Assembly: GCA_963706425.1 (NCBI GenBank)
Contig: CAVPMN010000006.1
Span: forward strand, 1 to 15,574
Direction: 5' to 3'
From: CAVPMN01 sp963706425
GTDB taxonomy: Bacteria; Actinomycetota; Acidimicrobiia; Acidimicrobiales; Acidimicrobilacustridaceae
DNA: 15,574 nucleotides
Under the pieces are notes generated by a model. That model was not told the DNA's origin, searched no databases, and saw only the letters and a list, made by a program, of their open reading frames with translations. The translations under genes and the position numbers were made by a program. Positions 1 to 6,746 of this stretch are shown here, piece by piece. Position 1 is the stretch's first letter, and each line of letters opens with the position of its first letter.

Positions 1-607
1 CGGCCCGCTTCCGTCGGGGGCCAGCCAGCCGACGGTGGCGCACCCGACCGCGAGCGCAGCGGCCACCCCCACGGCCGCCCAGCGACGGTCCCAGGCGGCA
101 CGACCGGGCGATCGCCACCCACTGCCACCAGCCCCGAGACGGCGATGGCGGTGCCGATGCGGGCCGCCTGGGCAAGGGGCGCTCCGGCCTGGCCGATGGC
201 CAGCGAGGCCAGGGGCACGCCTCCGAAGGGGAAGGTCCACCGGCAGATCTCGGCCAGCACGATGGCGGCCGGGAAGGCGATGCGGCGTGCCGGGTGCTCG
301 GGTGGCACCGCCAGTGCTGCCACCCCGAAGTAGGCCGGCGTAGGTGGCTCCACGATGAGGTAACCGGGCTTGGTCAGGTCCCACATCCACAACATGGCGG
401 GGAAGAGCCACGCCGCTGCGCACCAGCCACGAGCGGCGGAACCGAGCGGCCGGTAGCCTGGTCGGCGAGCAGCCGCTCCCACATCGCCAGGCCGACGAAG
501 GCCAGCGGCCACCATCCCCACGGCGGCACCGACGCGGCGACGAGCAGGCCGGCGCCGACACACCTCAACCCGATCAGGGCCCGCCCGTTCCACGTCATCG
601 GCCGCAA
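1..607 (-). CDS. lnt: Apolipoprotein N-acyltransferase, N-terminal part (cut by window edge, frameshifted)
   Basis: Lnt transfers an acyl chain to the N-terminal cysteine of lipoproteins in the cytoplasmic membrane. Only the membrane-embedded N-terminal region is present; the nitrilase-like catalytic domain lies beyond position 1. Visible family features are PPWGWWPLAFVGLA near the start, then LFPAMLWMWDLTKPGY (about 360-405), and the conserved stretch EICRWTFPFGGVPLASLAIG (about 193-252), followed by a further hydrophobic segment (AAVGVAAALAVGCATVGWLAP, split by me as AAVGVAAALAVG + CATVGWLAP) at the window edge. The reading frame changes near 454, 405, 125 and 110; each change is explained by one extra base. 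The start is TTG at 607 or ATG at 598. It is divergent from the SDR gene. The lipoprotein precursors encoded in this window (ZnuA and the ZnuA-like protein) would be candidate substrates; that is inference. Identity is fairly sure from the RWTFPFGGVPL motif. Confidence 0.8.
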
Positions 608-674
608 CTCTCGCGCAGTACCGTCGAACCGACTGGCCAGCCAGAACGGGGATGGGACGTAGGCTGCCGCTCCG
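608..674. promoter_or_regulatory. Divergent intergenic region lnt / SDR
   Basis: This is the 67-base spacer between the divergent lnt and SDR starts. On the plus strand a TANNNT hexamer, TAGGCT (660-665), lies nine bases before the SDR ATG, so the SDR transcript would have almost no leader. No Shine-Dalgarno sequence is obvious for the SDR gene. On the minus strand TACTGC lies just upstream of the lnt TTG codon, but it is a poor -10 match. Calls are from pattern only. Confidence 0.35.
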
Positions 675-1526
675 ATGACCGATCAAACCAGCGGGCCGGG
701 CCCGCTCGACATCTTCGCCCCCGATCTGTTCGCCGGGAAGGTCGCGTTGGTGACCGGTGGCGGCACCGGGCTCGGGCGCACCGCCGCACTCGCTTTCGCC
801 CGATACGGCGCCGACGTCGTCATCGCCAGCCGCGACGAAGCCCACCTCGCGCCGACGGCCGCCGAGATCAGCGCACTCGGGCGTCGGTGTCTGGCCCAGC
901 CCACCAACATCCGCGAGCCCGACGACGTCGACCGCCTTCGCGACCGGGCCTACGACGAGTTCGGCCGGGTCGACTTCCTGATCAACAACGCGGGTGGGCA
1001 GTTCCCCGCCCTGCCGACCCAGATCTCCGACAACGGCTGGCGCTCCGTGGTCGACCTGAACCTGAACGGCACCTGGAACATGGTGAGCCGGTTCATGGTG
1101 CCGATGACCGCCGCCGGATCCGGCTCGATCGTCAACGTGGTGCACATCTTCTCGTTCGACCGCGGCTCACCGTGGTTCGTGCACTCCGGTGCGGCCCGCG
1201 CCGGGGTGGTGAACATGACGCGGCACGATGGCTCCTTATCTCGGCTATCACGGCGTCACCATCAACGCGCTGGCGCCGGGCACCATCGCCACCGAGGGCA
1301 TGCACGAGAACGAGGTGGGTCAGCTCGGCTACGACGAGGACGCGTGGGCGGCCAAGGTCGACGAGATCGGCCCGATGCGCCGCATGGGCACCGCCGAGGA
1401 GATGGCCGGGATCATCCTCTTCCTCTGCTCGCCGGCGGCTCGCTTCGTCAACGGGGCGGCACTCGTCGCCGATGGCAGCGAGTCGCAGAGCAACTGGCCC
1501 CGCTTCTTCGAACGCGGCGAGCTTGA
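675..1526 (+). CDS. SDR-family oxidoreductase, PECR-like (probable enoyl-CoA reductase), frameshifted
   Basis: This is an NAD(P)-dependent short-chain dehydrogenase/reductase. The N-terminal Rossmann motif TGGGTGLG is at residues 27-34 and NNAGG at 104-108. The usual YxxxK catalytic motif is replaced by SGAAR (residues 171-175, within HSGAARAGV). From memory, the same stretch, together with NNAGGQF-like and NWP-like segments, occurs in peroxisomal trans-2-enoyl-CoA reductase (PECR), so an enoyl-CoA reductase role is likely but not proven. The frame shifts at about 1222-1229: removing one base joins NMTR to TMAPYLGYHGVTINALAPGT. The C-terminal part carries the APGTIATEG and FVNGAALVADGS motifs. 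The end is uncertain: the shifted frame has no stop until 2343, deep in the opposing sortase gene, whereas the original frame stops at 1526, shortly after NWPRFF. I therefore place the end there, which implies two more extra bases. Confidence 0.8.
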   Translation: MTDQTSGPGPLDIFAPDLFAGKVALVTGGGTGLGRTAALAFARYGADVVIASRDEAHLAPTAAEISALGRRCLAQPTNIREPDDVDRLRDRAYDEFGRVDFLINNAGGQFPALPTQISDNGWRSVVDLNLNGTWNMVSRFMVPMTAAGSGSIVNVVHIFSFDRGSPWFVHSGAARAGVVNMTRHDGSLSRLSRRHHQRAGAGHHRHRGHARERGGSARLRRGRVGGQGRRDRPDAPHGHRRGDGRDHPLPLLAGGSLRQRGGTRRRWQRVAEQLAPLLRTRRA

Positions 1527-1557
1527 TCGGCAGGTCGCCCCGCGCCGCCCTGCGCTG

Positions 1558-2367
1558 TCAGTCGTCGACGAGGGCGAACGGGTCAGCCCCCGATCCCGAT
1601 CCCGAACCCGAGCCGATGACGATGTCGGTGGCCGGCCGCACGATGAGGGTGTGTTCGGTGCGTTGCGCTTCGGCGTCCATGGCGGGCAGGTCGGCTTCGT
1701 CGTCGACCGGTACGCCCTCGTCGTCGAGCAGCTTCAGCTTGGCGACGATGCGCTCCCTCGCCGACCCCGGCGGATGGCAGGCGAACAACGTGGCGGTGTG
1801 GGCCTCGGTCTGCGCGGCGATGTCGATCCAGTCGCCGGGCACGGTGATGACGCCGCGCACCTCATAGACGAAACGGCCGTCGTCGGTGGTGATGACGACC
1901 TGGTCGCCCGGCTCGAGCTCGTTGAGGCGGGCGAACGGCTTGGAGTAGGTGGTGCGATGGCCGGCGATCACCGAGTTGCCCCACCCGCCCGGCTCGGCCG
2001 TGCCCGGCCACCAGCCAGGCCCCCGGTTGATGGCGGTGAGCGTGACGCCGTGCTGGATGTCTTCGATCAGGCCGAGCTTCGGGATCTCGATGGTGCCCAC
2101 CACCACCGCGGGAGTGGGGGCGTAGGGGTTCTCGGGCAGCGCCTCGGGAATCGGGAGGGGTGGCCTGGCGGGCTCGGTGACGACCGTGGGCTCAGGCCGG
2201 CCCGACGCCCCGATGGCGGCGCCCAGCCGTCCGCCCACGGCGTGGTCGCCGGGCGCCGGCTCCGGACGGCTGACGATCGCCCCGGCGACCACCGCCGAGA
2301 CGAACAGCGCCAGCACGAGCAGCAGCCGCGACCGGCGCGGTGACCTCGTGCGCACGCTGGCGGGCAT
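1558..2367 (-). CDS. Class E-like sortase (membrane-anchored transpeptidase)
   Basis: Sortases cut surface proteins at an LPxTG-like signal and join them to the cell wall or to pilin partners outside the membrane. The protein has 269 residues. A basic N-terminus is followed by one membrane segment (about 15-33), a proline-rich linker (about 60-85), then the sortase beta-barrel from VVVGTIEIPKLGL (88-100). The catalytic residues visible are His137 in AGHRTTY, Cys197 in TLFACHPPGSARERIV, and Arg204 or Arg206. The TLxxC-H-P-x-x-SARxRI pattern and the single N-terminal anchor fit actinobacterial class E/D enzymes; I prefer E. After the barrel there is an acidic tail ending in a GSGSGSGSG stretch. 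The start lies 18 bases after the stop of the ZnuA-like gene. No LPxTG-type substrate with a following membrane anchor is visible in the window, so the substrate is unknown. Confidence 0.88.
   Translation of the reverse strand: MPASVRTRSPRRSRLLLVLALFVSAVVAGAIVSRPEPAPGDHAVGGRLGAAIGASGRPEPTVVTEPARPPLPIPEALPENPYAPTPAVVVGTIEIPKLGLIEDIQHGVTLTAINRGPGWWPGTAEPGGWGNSVIAGHRTTYSKPFARLNELEPGDQVVITTDDGRFVYEVRGVITVPGDWIDIAAQTEAHTATLFACHPPGSARERIVAKLKLLDDEGVPVDDEADLPAMDAEAQRTEHTLIVRPATDIVIGSGSGSGSGADPFALVDD
1587..1612. repeat. Short hexamer repeat (CCCGAT-type) in sortase tail
   Basis: The bases read as about four near-copies of CCCGAT/CCCGAA on the plus strand. On the coding strand they specify the alternating Gly-Ser run at the C-terminus of the sortase. 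Such slippage-prone hexamers keep the reading frame when they change copy number, so the tail length may vary between strains (inference). Confidence 0.6.
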
Positions 2368-2385
2368 GGCTCCAGTTGTAGCGGT

Positions 2386-3182
2386 TCAGGGCGCCGACAA
2401 CGAGGCCGAGATGTTTCGGGCGTTGGTGGCCACCATGCCGGCGACCGTTTCCGCACCCGACCCGTCGGGGCCGAGCGCATCGGTGAAGACCACCACCTCG
2501 GTGGCGGGCCGGTCGGGCCCGGGAGCGGTGAGCCGCAAACCGTAACGTTCGGCGAAGTAGCCCAGACGGGGGTCGGCGGTGACGAGCAGGCGGCGATCGT
2601 CGGGCAGCGGGAGCAGTGCAGCCTGGGCGTCCTCGTCGGCCGCCATCAGATCGTCCTCGAGCCTCGCCAGGCCGACTGCGGTCACCGTGGCCAACTCGGG
2701 GGACCGCTCGTCGAGCACCCGGGCGATGTCCCGTCCGGCCTGCAGGGCCCGGTCGGCATCGAGCCAGAAGGCCGGGTCGGGATCGCCGAGGGCCGGCGCC
2801 CCGTCGCCGGTCGGGACGGTCCCGACCCCTCCCCCTCTCTATCGGCATAGGCGGGGCTGCTGCCGTAGGGCACGGGGCCCAGCCCGTCGAGCAACTCGAC
2901 CACGACCGCCCCCTCGCGGCGAGCGGTCGTGAGGGCGTCGTCCATGCCCGCCTCGTAACCGCCTCCGACCACGAAGACGACGTCGGCATCGGTCGTCTGC
3001 TCAGCCCCGTCGCGGTCATCGAGCACGGTGACGTCGGCCGACGGCCCGGCCACCGCCTTGACCAGGGAGCCGACGATATCGGTGCTCACCACGACGGCGG
3101 TCGGCTCGGGTGAGTCGCTGTCGCTGCACCCTGCGGCCGTGGCGATCAGCGTCACCAGGAGCGCGCCGGCGACCCGCTTCAC
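2386..3182 (-). CDS. ZnuA-fold lipoprotein lacking metal-binding histidines, coupled to ctaG (frameshifted)
   Basis: This resembles the substrate-binding lipoprotein of zinc/manganese ABC transporters (cluster A-I, ZnuA/TroA fold). The GTG start at 3182 overlaps the ctaG stop (GTGA), and the protein begins with a lipoprotein signal ending in TAAGC. Family landmarks are VVVSTDIVGSLVKAVAG, VTVLDDRDGAEQTTDADVVF, DPAFWLDADRAL and LLVTADPRLGYFAERYGL. Set against the ZnuA encoded at 11481-12450, each histidine ligand is gone: the DPHDY motif is absent, DPHFW is DPAFW, and TGHESMGYF is TADPRLGYF. There are about 264 residues after correction. Two single-base insertions between about 2820 and 2845 break the frame; the corrected join runs AYADERGRVGTVPTGDG. 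No permease or ATPase gene is adjacent. Its tight coupling to ctaG and sco suggests a role in oxidase or copper/haem assembly, but the ligand is unknown. Other parts are standard for the fold, so the identity of the fold is firmer than any function. Confidence 0.75.
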
Positions 3183-4039
3183 GCCGAGCGCGGAGTGGGC
3201 CGGTCGGTGGTCGGGGCCGGCGCCTTGCGGTTCGAGTCGGCGGATTCGGTGGCCCAGCGCACGAAGATGACGAACATCACCGTCCAGATGATCGGGATGT
3301 TCCCGATCTTCATCAGGATGCCCGCCATCTGCTGATCGTCGCCGGCGGCGATGTCGTAGAAGCGGGGCGCCAGCTCGTAGGTGCGATAGAGCGGGAAGTC
3401 GGCGAAGGTGAGCATGCCGCCAGGCACCATGGCGATGGCGCCGGCGGCGAGGAACAGGTAGACGCAGCGCACCGCGGGCGACGGGTGGCGCAGCTCGGAG
3501 AGCGGGCTGATGAGCGGTAGCCACAGCAACAGGCCCGACAGCACCCAGACGATGTCGAGCACCATCGAGCCCACCTCACTCGTCCGGAACGTGTCGACCG
3601 TGAACGGTGCATGGGTGGCGATGAGCACGAGGTTGTAGCCGACTCCGGCCACGACCGGCCGGGCCAGGATGCGCAACGCGCCCTCGAGGTGCAGCTTGTC
3701 GACGATTGACCGCGCCATCCACGTCGGCGTGCCGAGCAGGAGGAGCGGCGCCGCCACGAGCGTGTAGAGCATGTACTGGAGCATGTGGGCGGTGGCGAGG
3801 TAGCCGGCGCCGAGCACACCGAGCGGCCAGTCGGTCGCCAGCCAGAGCACAGCGACACCGAGCGCGAACCAAACGCGCTTTCGTCGGTCGCCCGCGCTGA
3901 CGTCGAGGCCGCCGCGGTGATAGCGATGCCAGGCCCACGCGTAGGCGCCGATGAGCACGCCCATGGCGAGCCAAATGCCGGGATAGGCGCGAAAGCCCCA
4001 CGACCAGGGCTCGCGGGTGGCACTGCACCACCAGCTCAC
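3179..4039 (-). CDS. ctaG: CtaG (caa3-type) family membrane protein, cytochrome oxidase assembly
   Basis: This is a multi-pass membrane protein of the Caa3_CtaG family (286 residues), whose members are linked to copper loading or assembly of caa3-type cytochrome c oxidase. It has about seven hydrophobic segments, including 20-38, 55-72, 88-104, 128-146, 160-180, 190-212 and 246-262. Conserved family landmarks are ATAHMLQYMLYTLVAAPLLLLG (broken here as ATAHMLQYML + YTLVAAPLLLLG, residues 82-103, with His85 and Gln88), His143 in IATHAPF, FADFPLYRTYELAPR (212-226) and DDQQMAGILMKIG (234-246). The GTG start at 4039 overlaps the stop of the upstream sco gene by GTGA, and its own stop overlaps the GTG of the ZnuA-like gene in the same way. 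Three genes are therefore translationally coupled. It should not be confused with the unrelated Cox11-type protein also called CtaG. Confidence 0.9.
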   Translation of the reverse strand: MSWWCSATREPWSWGFRAYPGIWLAMGVLIGAYAWAWHRYHRGGLDVSAGDRRKRVWFALGVAVLWLATDWPLGVLGAGYLATAHMLQYMLYTLVAAPLLLLGTPTWMARSIVDKLHLEGALRILARPVVAGVGYNLVLIATHAPFTVDTFRTSEVGSMVLDIVWVLSGLLLWLPLISPLSELRHPSPAVRCVYLFLAAGAIAMVPGGMLTFADFPLYRTYELAPRFYDIAAGDDQQMAGILMKIGNIPIIWTVMFVIFVRWATESADSNRKAPAPTTDRPTPRSA

Positions 4040-4788
4040 GACGTGCCCTCTGCATCGTCGGTTCGGCCGTCCCCGCCGGCCTCAGCTGCACTGGCCTGCC
4101 ACTCGTCGTTGGCGGCGATGCGCGGCAGGTCGTCGACCCAGTCTTCCTGGCGGGTGCCGAACGGGTAGACGAGCCGCACCTTGTCGTCGGGGGTGATCAC
4201 GAACACGCCGCTCGTGTGGCCCACCAGGTAGTCACCGTCGTCGTCGGGAGCCTCGGCGATGGCGACCGCTGCACCCATCGCCGCCTGGGCGGCTTCGATC
4301 TCGGTGAGCGCGCCGGTGAGGCCGACGAACTCGGGATCGAACGAGCCCAGCCAAGACCGGATGCGCTCGCCGGTGTCGCGTGCCGGATCGGTGGTCACGA
4401 AGACGACGTCGACCGGCACGTCGACCCGTTCGAGCGCCTGCGCGAGGGTGGCCATGTGCACCGGGCACACGTCGGGGCAGTTGGTGTAGCCGAAGAACAC
4501 CAGCGTCAGCTTCCCCGCGGTCTGCGACGCGAAGTCGTAGGGCTCGCCCTCGGTGTCGACCAGGGTGAACGAGGGTCGCTCGCGGGCGGGGTCGGGCATC
4601 AGCGTGCCGTGCCATGCAGAGGACGAGACGTCGTCGTCGCCGGACGACGTCCACATCAGCGCTCCGATGGCGATGGCGAGGAAGGCCAGCCCGCCGAGCG
4701 CGAAGGCCACCAACGTCCAACGAGGAAGTGACGGAGGCGCGGGCGGCGGTGCTTGGGGAGCCGGCTCGGGGTCGATCGTGGTGGTCAC
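4036..4788 (-). CDS. Sco1/SenC/PrrC-family copper chaperone (thioredoxin fold)
   Basis: Sco proteins deliver copper to the CuA site of cytochrome c oxidase on the outer face of the membrane. From the GTG at 4788, the protein has a short proline-rich cytoplasmic start, one membrane segment (about residues 24-47), then the thioredoxin-like domain. The copper ligands are all visible: Cys104 and Cys108 in GYTNCPDVCPVHM, and His191 in VGHTSGVF. VFVTTDPARDTGERI is also a typical Sco segment. The frame is open upstream to a possible start at 4860, overlapping the esterase stop, and a second GTG lies at 4809, so the exact start is uncertain. It is followed by ctaG with a GTGA overlap. Confidence in the family is high. 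Confidence 0.92.
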   Translation of the reverse strand: MTTTIDPEPAPQAPPPAPPSLPRWTLVAFALGGLAFLAIAIGALMWTSSGDDDVSSSAWHGTLMPDPARERPSFTLVDTEGEPYDFASQTAGKLTLVFFGYTNCPDVCPVHMATLAQALERVDVPVDVVFVTTDPARDTGERIRSWLGSFDPEFVGLTGALTEIEAAQAAMGAAVAIAEAPDDDGDYLVGHTSGVFVITPDDKVRLVYPFGTRQEDWVDDLPRIAANDEWQASAAEAGGDGRTDDAEGTS

Positions 4789-4838
4789 GGCCCGACCATT
4801 GTCACCCACGAGCCCTCGTCTGCGCCCATCGGGCCCGG

Positions 4839-5513
4839 TCAGTGTGGCGCCTGCCACCATTCGAGGATCGGGTGGACGGGCACCTCGTCGAGCGCGTGGC
4901 CGCCTGGGTGCTCGATGAGCGAGACCGACACCCCGTGGCGTTCGAGCACCCGTTTGGCGCTGCGCGCCTGGGTGGCCGGCACGACCTCGTCGTCGTCACC
5001 CTGGACCAGCAGCACCCGGCTCCCGTGGTTGGCGGCGGCGGCGAAGTCCCAGGTGATGTCGGGCTCGTCGGTGAGCCACGGCGCGATGGCGATGGTGGTG
5101 GTCGGTCGCCAACCGCTGGTCGCCCGGCAGGCCAAGGCGAGGGCGACGGCCGCGCCTTGGGAATAGCCGACGACCGCCACCGCCCGATCGTCGAGCGACG
5201 CGGTGCGGGCGGACGGCTCGATCAAGTCGACGAGCGCATCGAGCGTGTCGGACAGCCGCGGTGCGAACCCCGCCGCGCCGGTGGCGAACCAGGCCGGACC
5301 GTCATCGGTCTGCACCGGGCCCGACGGCACGATCAGCCCCATCCGAGCCGGCAGGGCCGGGGAAAGAGCCCTCGGGAGCCGGTCGGGGGCATCGCCGTAG
5401 CCGTGCAGCAGCACGACCAACGCGTCGGCGCCATCGGGAACCGAGATCTCCGCGGGGAGTGACGGCCGACGCAGGGGACCGACGTCAGATGCGGCCGATG
5501 GCCACGCGCGCAC
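4839..5513 (-). CDS. Carboxylesterase/phospholipase-type alpha/beta hydrolase
   Basis: This is a 224-residue alpha/beta hydrolase of the phospholipase/carboxylesterase group (Abhydrolase_2, YpfH-like). The fold signs are the oxyanion segment VVLLHGYGDAPDRL (33-46), the nucleophile elbow VVGYSQGAAVALAL with Ser118, the acid segment LLVQGDDDEVVPATQA with Asp175 the likely catalytic acid, and His206 in EHPGGHALDEVP. No signal peptide or membrane segment is seen, so it is probably cytoplasmic. The GTG start at 5513 lies inside the end of the NlpC/P60 gene (29-base overlap). No better start is evident downstream. The substrate cannot be told from sequence; small-chain esters or lysophospholipids are typical for the family. 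Confidence 0.85.
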   Translation of the reverse strand: MRAWPSAASDVGPLRRPSLPAEISVPDGADALVVLLHGYGDAPDRLPRALSPALPARMGLIVPSGPVQTDDGPAWFATGAAGFAPRLSDTLDALVDLIEPSARTASLDDRAVAVVGYSQGAAVALALACRATSGWRPTTTIAIAPWLTDEPDITWDFAAAANHGSRVLLVQGDDDEVVPATQARSAKRVLERHGVSVSLIEHPGGHALDEVPVHPILEWWQAPH

Positions 5514-6660
5514 CGGACCAGTAGTGGATGCTGTCGACGCGCACCGAGCGGCCGGCGCCGGGTGCGTGCACCATCGAGCCGCCGCCGATGTAGAGGCCGA
5601 CGTGGCTGGGGTCGCCGTCGCCCTTGCCCCAGAAGAACACGAGGTCGCCGGGTTGGGCGTCGCCCACCGAGACCGGTCGGCTCATGGCCCATTGGCTGCC
5701 CGTGTAGTGGGGGAGGCTGCGGCCGGCTTGCGCCCAGGCCCACATGGTGAGCCCGGAGCAGTCGAACGAGTTGGGTCCACCCGCGGCCCACACGTAGGGG
5801 GAGCCGATGCGGCTCATGGCTGCCTCGACCGCGCCTGCGGCGCCCGGGCTGACGGCCGGCGGGGGACCGACGTTGGTGACCGGTGCCGGTGCGGTGAGAC
5901 GCGGCGGCGCAGGCGCAACGGTGGACGGGGCGCCGGTGGCGGGTGCCGCCGCGGCCCGGCTGGTCGCCTCGGTGGCCTGCTGGCGAGCCTGCTCCTCGGC
6001 GGCGCGCTGTGCAGCGGCGGCCTGGCGAGCCTCCTCTTCGGCGACGAGGCGGCCGACCTCGCCGTCGAGTCGCGACTTGATGCTGGCCTGTTCGGCGACC
6101 GCCGACTGGGCCTGGTCGAGCTTGGCCTGCACCGCGTCGTGGCGCTGCTCGAGCGCGGCCCGGGCCTCGGTCAGGTTCTCGCCCTGGTCGGCCGCCTTCT
6201 TGCGGGTGGCCTGCAGCTGATCGACCAGATCCTGGCGGTTGCCCGTGGTGACGTCGAGGTAGCCCCGCACCTTGGGGGCATCGTCGGTGGTGCTGGTCAG
6301 CAGCGCGTCGAAGCCATCGGCGCTGCCGCCAGTGATATAGGCCTCCACCGCGAAGCTGCGCAGCTCGGCCTGGCGCACCTCCATCTCGGCCTGGGCCTGC
6401 GCGGCGGCCTCCTCGGCCTCGGCCAGGGCCTGCTCGGCTTCGAGCAGCTCGCCCTTGGCCAGCTCGGCGTCGTCGCTCAGCTCGTGGGTCTGATCTTGGA
6501 GGCGGGCGAGCTGGGCGGTGACCCGCTCGGCCTCGGCCCGCTTGTCGGAGAGCTCGTCGGCCCCCGCCACACCCGGCAGCCCCATGGCGCCCACGAACAC
6601 CGCGGCGGCGACCAGGCCGACCGCGACCCGAAGTCTCCGGTGGACCGTACGTGGCTGCAT
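5485..6660 (-). CDS. Secreted NlpC/P60 peptidoglycan endopeptidase with coiled coil (RipA/RipC-like)
   Basis: This is a cell-wall hydrolase that would cut peptide stems of peptidoglycan outside the membrane. The 391-residue protein starts with a signal peptide (basic residues 4-11, hydrophobic about 12-30, likely cleavage after GVAGA at 30-34). A long Ala/Glu/Gln-rich coiled coil (about 35-110 and 150-235) is followed by a Pro/Ala linker (235-272) and a C-terminal NlpC/P60 domain (about 275-391). Cys301 in FDCSGLTMWAWA, His353 in DPSHVGLYIG and His365 in MVHAPGAG form the expected catalytic set. The layout matches the actinobacterial RipA/RipC type, in which the coiled coil regulates the enzyme, often through an FtsEX-like partner; no ftsEX genes are in view. 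It begins 78 bases after the hemG stop, and the ATG has no clear Shine-Dalgarno sequence. Confidence 0.92.
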   Translation of the reverse strand: MQPRTVHRRLRVAVGLVAAAVFVGAMGLPGVAGADELSDKRAEAERVTAQLARLQDQTHELSDDAELAKGELLEAEQALAEAEEAAAQAQAEMEVRQAELRSFAVEAYITGGSADGFDALLTSTTDDAPKVRGYLDVTTGNRQDLVDQLQATRKKAADQGENLTEARAALEQRHDAVQAKLDQAQSAVAEQASIKSRLDGEVGRLVAEEEARQAAAAQRAAEEQARQQATEATSRAAAAPATGAPSTVAPAPPRLTAPAPVTNVGPPPAVSPGAAGAVEAAMSRIGSPYVWAAGGPNSFDCSGLTMWAWAQAGRSLPHYTGSQWAMSRPVSVGDAQPGDLVFFWGKGDGDPSHVGLYIGGGSMVHAPGAGRSVRVDSIHYWSGARVAIGRI

Positions 6661-6705
6661 TGTTACGGAAGCTTTGCAGCGTGGCGGCGGTCGCGCAACG
6701 ATCCC

Positions 6706-6746
6706 GGCCGTTCAGGCCGTTCAGGCCGTTCAGGCCGCTCAGGCCG
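6706..6746. repeat. Nine-base tandem repeat (GGCCGTTCA x4) at the hemG stop
   Basis: GGCCGTTCA is repeated at 6706-6714, 6715-6723 and 6724-6732, then once with a T-to-C change at 6733-6741, followed by a partial GGCCG. The hemG stop codon sits in the last copy. On the minus strand each unit starts with TGA, and because the unit is nine bases long, all the TGA codons fall in the hemG frame, giving four stops in a row. It fills about half of the 78-base hemG-nlpC spacer. Confidence 0.85.

Noticed and set aside
1526..2343. Continuation of the SDR reading frame through the sortase region
   Set aside because: The opposing strand encodes a clear sortase with catalytic His and Cys; the continued frame shows no domain and is best seen as read-through after a frameshift.
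6661..6670. GTAAC just before the nlpC start as an MtrA-type site
   Set aside because: Only one copy of the short motif is seen; MtrA sites are expected as repeats, so chance is as likely.
6706..6746. Tandem repeats as a CRISPR-like array
   Set aside because: The nine-base units have no spacers and are too short; no cas genes are present.
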